A stretch of DNA of 11,716 bases. Origin: Entrophospora sp. SA101 (taxonomy: Eukaryota; Glomeromycota; Glomeromycetes; Entrophosporales; Entrophosporaceae). A program made the position numbers and the translations under genes. The notes beneath the pieces were generated by a model, which was not told the DNA's origin, did not search any database, and saw only the letters and a program-made list of their open reading frames with translations. Location of the stretch: positions 15,698 through 27,413 of the forward strand of contig CAUDNR010000346.1 in NCBI GenBank assembly GCA_958430865.1, written 5' to 3'. This document shows, in pieces, positions 1 through 6,619 of the stretch (positions are counted from its first letter, which is position 1; the number at the start of each line of letters is the position of its first letter).

Positions 1-14
1 AAATAAACAACGTG

Positions 15-122
15 GAAATTTTGGTGACAATTGATACAAAGCAAGGGTATAAAATAAGGGACTGAAGACATTCAATTTGAGTTTTTATTAGTAAAATTTC
101 AATGTCGATCAGCCAAAATTTC
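15..122. repeat. Short inverted repeat at left edge
   Basis: GAAATTTTGG at 15-24 is matched by its exact reverse complement CCAAAATTTC at 113-122, with weaker similarity continuing inward (TGACAATTGA against the complement of TCAATGTCGATCAG). The right arm lies in a near-palindrome, CCAAAATTTCTGG. This could be the end of a small inverted-repeat element, but I find no target duplication and the left flank is cut by the window edge. No coding sequence is evident in positions 1-190. Confidence 0.3.
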
Positions 123-190
123 TGGCAAAACGACCTGCCCCTTAATTTTTAGGATTTGCACACTGACTGATAACTGTTTTCAAAAAAGAT

Positions 191-200
191 CCACAAATAT
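191..200 (+). repeat. Target-site duplication, left copy
   Basis: CCACAAATAT, identical to 344-353 on the other side of the inverted-repeat element. The next bases outward differ, so the duplication is 10 bp. Confidence 0.85.
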
Positions 201-343
201 TAGGGTTTTTATTCACGGACACCGTAAGGATGTCACACAGGGACACACACCATTAAAATAAAGTGTTTTTAAGGGATTTTTTGCTGTTTTAATAGTGTGT
301 AACCCCTTAACGGTATTCATGATATCTGTGAATACAAACCCTA
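201..343. mobile_element. 143-bp foldback MITE with 10-bp target duplication
   Basis: The ends are inverted repeats: TAGGGTTTTTATTCAC at 201-216 matches the complement of GTGAATACAAACCCTA (328-343) with one mismatch in 16. Similarity continues inward, for example ACACACCATTAAAA near 245-258 against TTTTAATAGTGTGT at 287-300, so most of the element can fold on itself around a loop near 260-285. CCACAAATAT flanks it as a perfect direct repeat at 191-200 and 344-353, which I read as the target-site duplication. A 9-11 bp duplication is typical of Mutator-like (MULE) transposition, so this is probably a non-autonomous MULE-type MITE. It encodes nothing. Intact duplications suggest a fairly recent insertion. 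Confidence 0.85.
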
Positions 344-353
344 CCACAAATAT
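344..353 (+). repeat. Target-site duplication, right copy
   Basis: CCACAAATAT, identical to 191-200. It directly follows the terminal CCCTA of the element. Confidence 0.85.
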
Positions 354-505
354 ATTATTTGGATGGTAACTTTTCAACAAATGGAATAAAAATCTTAAAG
401 TTTTTAGGTGCAATATACCAACATAAGGCTAAAAATTATTTTCATATTTATCATGCATATTATTTCATTTCAGCTTTTCTAATCAATTAAACTTTTTCAA
501 CATAG

Positions 506-655
506 ATGCTTGTGAAAAATAATTTACACATCCTGGGTAGAGGAAATGATGAGTTAAGTGAACATAAAGTATTAGAAGAAATATTGGATATGAACAAACA
601 GATTGCTCCCTCACAACCAATCAAATATTTTGCTGAATGTATGAGAAGTCCTTAA
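506..655 (+). CDS. Small unrecognised ORF or exon, 49 residues
   Basis: An ATG at 506 opens a 49-residue frame ending with TAA at 653-655. The translation looks like real protein, with balanced charge and a helix-like centre (LSEHKVLEEILDMNK), and ends in FAECMRSP. The ATG directly follows a pyrimidine/AT-rich stretch ending in CATAG, so 506 could equally be a 3' splice site and this the last exon of a gene. I do not recognise a family. No convincing upstream exon was found, because the sequence before it is occupied by the 143-bp MITE. It may be a remnant of a gene disrupted by repeats. The 49-residue length makes a chance ORF possible. Confidence 0.33.
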   Translation: MLVKNNLHILGRGNDELSEHKVLEEILDMNKQIAPSQPIKYFAECMRSP

Positions 656-689
656 ATTATAAAATATTGGGGGTTCCAAACTAATAATG

Positions 690-950
690 CCATCTGTAAA
701 TAGTTTGGCCATTCTGTAATATGACAACTTTTCAAGCATGCAGTTGTCAGAAAATCTGTAATATGTAAATGTATCTGTAATTCTTATAGATGCTGGTCGC
801 AATTCTTGGTGATGGTTGCAACCATATTTGCGACATATAAAAATGGTTTGTGACACCTGGTTGCAACCACCTTTGCGACCACTTTGGTTTCCTTTTTTGG
901 ATTGCGACATGGAACACTAGTAATTCTGTAATTCTGTAATTCTGTAATAA
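690..950 (+). repeat. Cluster of TCTGTAA direct repeats
   Basis: TCTGTAA occurs seven times in the same orientation: near 693, 713, 758, 775, 926, 934 and 942. The last three form a perfect 8-bp tandem (GTAATTCT three times at 920-943). TCTGTAATATG is duplicated at 713-723 and 758-768. A perfect 8-bp hairpin, TGACAACT (722-729) with AGTTGTCA (742-749), lies between them. The cluster sits just beyond the C-terminal end of the hAT transposase remnant, where hAT elements usually carry subterminal transposase-binding repeats. That assignment is inference. Confidence 0.55.
785..919. mobile_element. Possible 135-bp hAT-type MITE
   Basis: The block is bounded by GTAATTCT on both sides (777-784 and 920-927), an 8-bp direct repeat of the size hAT insertions leave. 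Both ends contain a GTCGCAA motif in inverted orientation (GGTCGCAA at 795-802, TTGCGAC at 902-908). Inside is a 21-bp unit repeated 45 bp apart with two mismatches: 814-834 and 859-879, each starting with the perfect palindrome GGTTGCAACC and ending in TTTGCGAC. The terminal repeats are imperfect and GTAATTCT is itself tandem on the right, so the boundaries are uncertain. Confidence 0.45.
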
Positions 951-1050
951 ATATGTAATTGAAAATTATAACCAAATCAAAATTTTTTGCAGTTTACACA
1001 AATGAAATCATAAGCTTTTTAAATTTAAAAAATTATAAAAATATATATTA

Positions 1051-1805
1051 TTATACATTGTAATAATCTTCAAAACCCATTGATTCATGAGCTACTTCTA
1101 TGGGATCATAATCATCACCTCCAGTCTCTTCATCAAAAAATCCACCATCTAATTTTTCTATTATATTGTTTTCATTAAACATTTCAAAACACAAGAATTA
1201 AATTCAATCACAACTTGTACATCTAATTCACAATCTGGAATATTTGATTCTTCTGTTGCGATACTAATTTCATTCTCAACTATATCATTCTCATCATCAC
1301 CCTCTTCTTCTTCTTCCCTTTCTTCTTCTTCTCCATAGATTTATTTAATAAATCTTGAATTTCATCTTGTGTCATTTCTGCCTTACTTCTTTTCAAATGA
1401 TTAGTAGTTTGTGCAACTTCTGATATATTATATCTATAAACTTTAGCCAGACTTTCAAGTTTGTGGATTGACAAATTTTGCCATTTCTTACCATACAGCC
1501 AGCCAAGTGTTGAGAACATTCTCTCACATGAAGCACTGCTAGGTGTAATTGAAAAAATTCTTAGTGCAAGTTGTTGTAAATGCTTTGGATTTGCTTCACA
1601 CATATTCCACCAACTCATAACAGTATCTTGATTGTGAGTGTATGGTGCAGAATAAACATTAGGAACACCATTATCATCTTTTTGAAATTTATATAGACGT
1701 AGCTGAGTTGACAAAGATTCACAACTTTCACAGTTTTTTTCCTAAAGATTTCCAAATAGAACCAGCATGACCAACAATATTATAAAATTGTCCATACTTA
1801 ATGCC
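1051..1805 (-). pseudogene. hAT-family transposase, C-terminal dimerisation region, frame-broken
   Basis: The main open piece runs from 1714 to 1280 on the minus strand (no ATG; the first in-frame start-like codon is TTG). It carries the hAT dimerisation signature: a VMSWWNMCEANPKHLQQLA segment, then IFSITPSSASCERMFST, then LGWLYGKKWQNLSIHKLE. Coding sequence extends beyond this piece on both sides in other frames. Upstream, 1741-1805 reads as KYGQFYNIVGHAGSIWKSLG, separated by a shift at an A7 run (minus sense, 1734-1740). Downstream, an acidic Glu/Asp-rich tail continues in a second frame from about 1335 and in a third from about 1190, ending GFEDYYNV and a stop at 1051-1053. At least three frameshifts and the absence of the N-terminal half (BED finger, catalytic core) make it a dead copy unless some shifts are sequence errors. 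The coding match stops where the 1806-2119 element begins, which probably inserted into it. Confidence 0.8.
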
Positions 1806-2119
1806 GGTACCTAGATGTTTCCCCGACAACCGTTTCCCCGACAGGACGTTTCCCCGACAATTACATTTTGTATTACAATATTTATTTGTTTCCCTGCCAT
1901 GCCATAGCCGGCTAAGTTTATCAAACCATTTAAGTCTATTAACCCATTCATTAGGCGACTAAGCTGTTTAAGTCGGTTAGGCCATTTATTAGCCGATTAA
2001 TATTAAATATAGTTAACAAAATCTTGTCGGAGAAATGTCCCATCGGGGAAATGTCTTGTCTGGGAAGCGTCCTGTCGGGGAAATGCCTTGTCGGGGAGAC
2101 GGTGTCGGGGAAACGTACC
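1806..2119. mobile_element. 314-bp inverted-repeat element with 16-bp-periodic arms
   Basis: The left arm contains three copies of GTTTCCCCGACA (starting 1817, 1832, 1848). The right arm contains six copies of the complement, TGTCGGGGAAAC and variants (starting 2025, 2041, 2057, 2073, 2089, 2103), spaced 16, 16, 16, 16 and 14 bp. Both ends finish with GGTAC/GTACC. GTACC is present both as terminal inverted sequence and as a direct repeat (1807-1811 and 2115-2119), so it may be either the tip of the inverted repeat or a 4-5 bp target duplication. There is no coding sequence. The GC-rich arms stand out against the AT-rich surroundings. It resembles a non-autonomous DNA transposon with multimeric transposase-binding ends; the superfamily is not determined. 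Confidence 0.75.
1901..2000 (+). repeat. Internal 16-20 bp tandem repeat inside the 1806-2119 element
   Basis: The centre of the element is built from degenerate units of about 16-20 bp with the pattern GCCATTTA-TAGCCGATTAA: 1901-1916, 1926-1942, 1943-1962, 1963-1980 and 1981-2000. The clearest two are CCCATTCATTAGGCGACTAA and GCCATTTATTAGCCGATTAA. This array differs from the GTTTCCCCGACA arms. Confidence 0.55.
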
Positions 2120-2879
2120 AGACCAATTTATAATCTATATTTTAAAACAATGGGCTAACAAAATAACATTAAAAAATGAAATAAAATAATTAAAAAAAAA
2201 TGAAAAAATACAAGCCTGTTAAAAGATTTCATTTGAATAGCTGTAGCTAAAAAATTGCAAAATTCTGAATTTCACGCGCGCAAATTTCAGATTTCAAAAT
2301 TCATGCACAACATATTGAAAAAAATTTTTTTATTATGAAAAAATCTCTACATACTAATATAACGTAGTTTGACCAATATTAGCATCAATATACTAATTAA
2401 TTACCACGTGACATTTACTTATGAGCAAATGTTAACCAAGACAATGAGTGAAAACTCGAAAAAAAAAATTTTTTTCACCATATTATTATTATATTTTGAT
2501 GTGAATTTGTTTAAACCTTCATTTTTTTAAAATTTTTTAATTTAAAATTTGTTCTCACTTGGCTAAAAATCAGTTATTTGAAATAATTAATGATCGTTAC
2601 TACTTGTTATAAAAAAAATCAATTGTCAACGTATTCATCTTTGTGAGTTAACACAATTTTTCACAATTGATGTTATATAAAGATAAGTTTTTAAGAGTTT
2701 ATGGCAGGTTTTTTTTCAATGTTTAAAATTAGCCCATATTAATATGACTCTCTTTCTATAGCAAACATCTTGATGGAAGGAACGTTATGCGAAGAGTGAA
2801 ATGTATACTGTCTATATATTATAATTTAAGTAATTATTCAAAAGCAAAACAAAATGGTACGCTCAACAATCAAATAAAG
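2120..2879. other. AT-rich intergenic spacer
   Basis: No convincing gene. The part nearest the element (about 2120-2170) could be more decayed hAT sequence on the minus strand, reading LLAHCFKI before a stop, but this is weak. Also present are a CpG-rich imperfect palindrome (2265-2290), an E-box-like CACGTG at 2404-2409, and an A10T7 tract at 2459-2475. Otherwise it is low-complexity AT sequence. Confidence 0.5.
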
Positions 2880-2885
2880 TTTATT
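2880..2885 (-). terminator. Likely poly(A) signal of the secreted-protein gene
   Basis: AATAAA on the minus strand, about 110 nt beyond the stop codon of the gene at 2997-3764. It is assigned only from position and consensus, and AT-rich sequence makes chance matches likely. Confidence 0.35.
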
Positions 2886-2996
2886 AATAATTATATAATT
2901 ATACAATATATTCACATAATAAAATATTACAAATATTGAATTAAGTTTAAAATCAAAAGAGCAATTCAGAAATAATGCATGACATTTATAAAAAAT

Positions 2997-3764
2997 TTAA
3001 TTTTTATAATATCTTTTGCTCAATTGAGCAGTTGTAACATAGTCCTTGTAGTTGATAGTTATTGTTTCATTAGTGGGAATATCTGTAACACCAAAATTGA
3101 AGAAATCTGCATTTGAATTGACATCGTTGGTGATGAAGGGGCTTTCCTTCGCGAAACTAACAACGACATTAAGAATCACGTTGTTGTACGTAGGGTTTAG
3201 AATGACGACACAAATGTTGGTGATAGGTCCTGAGGCAAGAGAGTCATCAGCATAACAAGCATAATTTGGATTTCCACATTGTGTATCTGGGTAAACTTTA
3301 TTGGCAGTTTTGTCGTATAGACCAACAACAAATCCGTATCCACTATTGTTGGATAGACCTTTCCCTTTAATAGACGTGCCGAACGGAGGATAAGAAAGCT
3401 CAGAGGATGGTGGCGCAAGTCTTATACTATAGGCTAAAAAAAAATATTTTATTGTTGGTTACATAATAATAAAAAATATTTGATTCTTGTTTAATTAATT
3501 TAATTAATAAATTACCAGCATTAGTAGTTGGTTCAGGTGAGCAAAGGATCCAAGCACCATTATTGGCTGAAAGAGCTATAGTTTTATAGGGCACCTTCGG
3601 AACAACTGCATGAGCATTCATACTCTATTAAATCATAATCAATATAAAAATAAATCAATATAATAAACGCATAAATTTATAAACATAAAGACGACGATAT
3701 TAACCAATGCAATGAAGAAGAACCCGAGAAAAATCAAATAGTTGTTCATAATAAATTTTGTCAT
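2997..3764 (-). CDS. Small secreted four-cysteine protein, 201 residues, three exons
   Basis: Exons on the minus strand are 3764-3705, 3624-3516 and 3433-2997. The introns (3704-3625, 80 nt, phase 0; 3515-3434, 82 nt, phase 1) are bounded by GT and AG, and the joined frame is 606 nt without internal stop. Residues 1-20 give a hydrophobic signal core (NNYLIFLGFFFIAL) and the signal ends in NAHA, so cleavage after Ala26 is predicted. The mature part has exactly four cysteines (48, 109, 116, 131), enough for two disulfides, two N-glycosylation sequons (Asn85, Asn178), and a Val-rich beta-like stretch around 142-150 (VILNVVVSF). No transmembrane segment follows the signal, so it should be secreted. 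I do not recognise the family and give no function; an apoplastic or cell-wall role, or a candidate effector, is only inference. The ATG at 3764 was chosen because it opens the signal peptide; a second Met at residue 6 is possible. A decayed paralogue lies head to head at 5115-5773. Confidence 0.85.
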
Positions 3765-3868
3765 GTTTAGTTAAGTTTATAATTTATTATTATTAATATT
3801 ATTTTTTTTTTAAGGTTAGTAGTAAAAACTTTTTATCGTTAAAAATTTTTGATGGAATTCCAACATCC

Positions 3869-3880
3869 CTTTATATATTT
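3869..3880 (-). promoter_or_regulatory. TATA-like box upstream of the secreted-protein gene
   Basis: AAATATATAAAG on the minus strand, followed by GGG, about 105 nt upstream of the ATG at 3764. Its position and form fit a TATA box, but the surrounding sequence is AT-rich. Confidence 0.4.
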
Positions 3881-5114
3881 AAATTATTCGTACCACATGA
3901 CATAAAATTCTGGTGTTCCGTAAATTCAGTCAGGCAGGTTCTTTCCAAAATTGGAGTAGAATTTAAGCCTCTTTGTCGATTAATTCATATATGTTAACGT
4001 GATATTTGCTTGAAAAGGTTTTATAAGTATATAGTTGAAATGCTTTTTTGTCTGGCGGAGTCAGAAGAAAAACTCCAGAGTGAGAATATCAAGTACGCCT
4101 ATCTTGTGACAAGGCCAAAAATCCAATTTCGATTACTTTAAACGGACGATTGATTTTAATAAATAGAAAGAAAACATTGAATCTTTTTTAATACGTGTTC
4201 TTTGTTTTTATGCCAACTCCAAATCAATCAATGGCGAGAGGAGATGATAATAATTACATAAATAATTATTGATTTTAAATACAAGTTTCTAGGAAGATTT
4301 CAATGATAATCTCGACAATTGTTTTTATTTTTCTAAAACAAAATACTCTGGATTCCTTCATTGCCAACTGAAAAAAGATTTTAAATTACAATATTAATAA
4401 AAACATATCTTTTTTAATATTCTGATTCTTATTAATATCAGTAGGAATTTGTTATGCAGATCCGGGATTCAAATTAAAAAACCCCGTTTTCAGATTTTAG
4501 AAATATAAAAATAACAATAAATTATTTTTTTAATAATGATCATTATAGACTTTTGATTTACGTTATATTGCCGATTTGCATCAGAAAACACTTTTTCCTA
4601 AATATTAAAAGTATATATTGTATATTATAAAAAGTTACATGAATAGAAGTTTGTGAATGAGGTTTAGTGCTTTTGCTTTTGATAATTTTTTGGAGAAAAT
4701 TTTTTACCCATGTTAATATTAAGTAAAGATCTAGCATATTGACCTTCTGTCAGCCATCGGATATATTAGCTATTGTATTTATTTTTCCTTATTAGCCCAA
4801 TAAAAAAAACTTATTTCAAAGAAATAATTTGTCAATAAATAATTCAATAGACAATTTGAAAAAGGAACAAAATTTTCTAAAAAATAATTGCCATTTTGCA
4901 AGGTTTTTTTCATACAGGTAATGAATGCTATGTAAAAGTTGGATAACTTGTTATTCTTCAGCATGCAAGACTGAATTAATAACAATGAATAATTCGTAAT
5001 AAGTTTTTTTTGAATTTAAAATAATATAATTCATAAAAATAGTTGAGAATTATCATTAAAATCAGCTACATTTTTTTGGAATGTTGCAATTTCATGTGAC
5101 TTTGCATAACGAAA
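3881..5114. other. Intergenic region between the head-to-head gene and pseudogene
   Basis: AT-rich, with stops in all frames. The open stretch on the minus strand at 4779-4985 has low-complexity, hydrophobic and Asn/Phe-rich content and looks like chance. A small GGAGT/ACTCC hairpin occurs near 4059-4078. No RNA gene, transposon end or further exon was recognised. Confidence 0.5.
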
Positions 5115-5773
5115 GTAGAAAATTTCATAGTATGCAACTTTTGTCACTTGATATATTTTTTTAAATTTGTGTTTCTATCGTTGATTGGCGGGCACGAATC
5201 AAATTTTTTGTATTAATCATAATTTATAGAGTCGAAAATCTATCTCAGGTTATCGTTCCTAAAAACAATGTTAGTTCCCGCTCCAACAATTCTTTGGGGT
5301 AATATTCAATTATTTCTCAAAAATATAAAATAGTTAAATGATTTACTTATTATATAACAATAAAACATTTTTATAGCATATTCGATAAGATTGGCCCACC
5401 AAACTTCAGAACTTTTGGTAAAACTTACCTTAGGGTATATCCCGGATTCACATCTGGTATATATAATCCAGATACAAGACGTTTGTTACAGATTCACAAT
5501 GTGAAGGTGTAAATTGTATGTGCTATGCAGCGCTAGTTATAGTGTGGAAAATGGTCAGATGATGTACTTACTTGTGTGGGGATTGTTAATTCTACTGTTA
5601 ATGACATTGTTGTTGTTAACGTAGTAGTGTCATTTGACATCGATCCATTCATTATATTTGGCACTGATGATAATGGTTTCAGTTTTGCTAATTTGAATGT
5701 TGCCACTAATGACGTCGTCACTGACTTTACTGATTTTTTTAGAACAGCTGCTGAATTAAGCAAAAGAATCTAA
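5115..5773 (+). pseudogene. Decayed paralogue of the four-cysteine secreted protein
   Basis: The sequence follows the gene at 2997-3764 segment by segment in opposite orientation. A degenerate exon 1 (AAAATTTCATAGTATG, about 5119-5134) has lost the start. An intron end TTTATAG precedes exon 2 (5230-5298), which reads VIVPKNN. Intron 2 (5299-5376) ends like the paralogue's (ACAATAAAACATTTTTATAG against ACAATAAAATATTTTTTTTTAG, shown in parts). Exon 3 (5377-5773) opens with AYSIRLA, identical to the paralogue. The frame then shifts near 5410 (FGKTYL), near 5480 (VTDSQCEGVNCMCYA, matching the Cys109-Cys116 region), and again before 5560 (the last piece includes NVVVSF and ends TAAELSKRI against TTAQLSKRYYKN). 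Three or more frameshifts and the lost start make it a pseudogene. Position and splice phases match the intact copy, so it arose by DNA duplication rather than retroposition. Confidence 0.8.
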
Positions 5774-6330
5774 ATGGATAAATAATCTAATTAATTATTG
5801 TTTTTAATCATATATATTAGTAATTATTTATTAATATTAATTTGATACAGTTTTATTTGTAATTATAATGACTATTTAATATAACAGATAATAATATATT
5901 AATGTGATGCAAAAATTTATTAAACTTATTTATCTCGATAATAATCGCACATTATTCATTGGTTTATTTTTATTTGTTTGCTTTTGACAAATTCTTCGTA
6001 TTGAATATATCTTGATATATTGATATACATTGATAAAAAACTAAGAACTGGTCTAGGATTCTATATTTCTAATAATAAAAAATATTTATTTGCACGATTT
6101 AGAAAAATAGTAGATCTATTTTTGGAGGAAAGGAAAGACAATTTAGGATAAATAGAAACTACTTTTTAGAAAAAATAGATGTATAGCGTTGTTAAAGCAG
6201 TTGATTGTAAAAGTTTTAAATTTGAATGGTGATTTGGATTCATGAAATTCATGGAATATTCGATTTGGTATGTCCATTGCTATTAATAAAATACTAAATA
6301 TGTTTGAAATGTTACACAAACGAACTCAAT
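5774..6330. other. AT-rich spacer
   Basis: No gene seen. It contains poly-AT tracts and a short TTGATATA tandem around 6009-6033. The open stretch starting at 6270 has no recognisable protein features and runs into the repeat block that follows. Confidence 0.5.
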
Positions 6331-6382
6331 GGGCCCAGTACAGGACCCCACATAACTTCATAGATAGGTTACTGCCTCAGCT

Positions 6383-6614
6383 GGGTCAAATTCATATGTA
6401 TATAAATGTCAGTAATTATATAATAGGGTCAAAATTATTAAAAATTTTACAAATGCAACAATCATTAATACGGTCAAATTATTATTATTATAGTTAAATC
6501 AATTTTCAATGCTATTATATATTATGGGTCAAATTATGTTCTTTTTTCTAATGTTATTGCAAACCTTATGGTCAAGTTATATATTAAACATAATTTTGGT
6601 CTGGGTCAAATCAT
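6383..6614 (+). repeat. Degenerate GGGTCAAATTAT repeat array
   Basis: Six copies of a core close to GGGTCAAATTAT begin near 6383, 6426, 6471, 6526, 6569 and 6603, with spacings of about 43, 45, 55, 43 and 34 bp. The last copy shares a longer match with the first (CTGGGTCAAATTCATAT against CTGGGTCAAATCATAT). This looks like a decayed minisatellite or the subterminal array of an unrecognised element. Open frames across it (6270-6497, 6509-6799) look like by-products of the repeat. Confidence 0.5.
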
Positions 6615-6619
6615 ATAAC

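Noticed and set aside
213..413. Minus-strand open frame of 66 codons
   Set aside because: It lies largely within the foldback MITE and its target duplication, and the translation has no protein-like features.
784..975. Open frames on the minus strand across 611-975
   Set aside because: They run through the TCTGTAA and GTCGCAA repeats; the residues reflect the repeat sequence.
3052..3255. Plus-strand frame of 67 codons
   Set aside because: Antisense shadow of exon 3 of the secreted-protein gene, whose minus-strand reading joins through introns into a full protein.
3197..3418. Minus-strand frame of 73 codons
   Set aside because: Wrong frame over exon 3 of the secreted-protein gene; the correct frame continues into 2997-3179.
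4050..4110. Possible tRNA or structured RNA
   Set aside because: Only a 5-bp GGAGT/ACTCC stem is visible; there are no tRNA arms or conserved loops.
4779..4985. Minus-strand frame of 68 codons
   Set aside because: Asn/Phe/Leu-rich translation typical of AT-rich noncoding DNA, with no splice partners or motifs.
5533..5763. Minus-strand Thr/Ser-rich frame of 76 codons
   Set aside because: Antisense to the pseudogene's last exon, which matches the paralogue on the plus strand.
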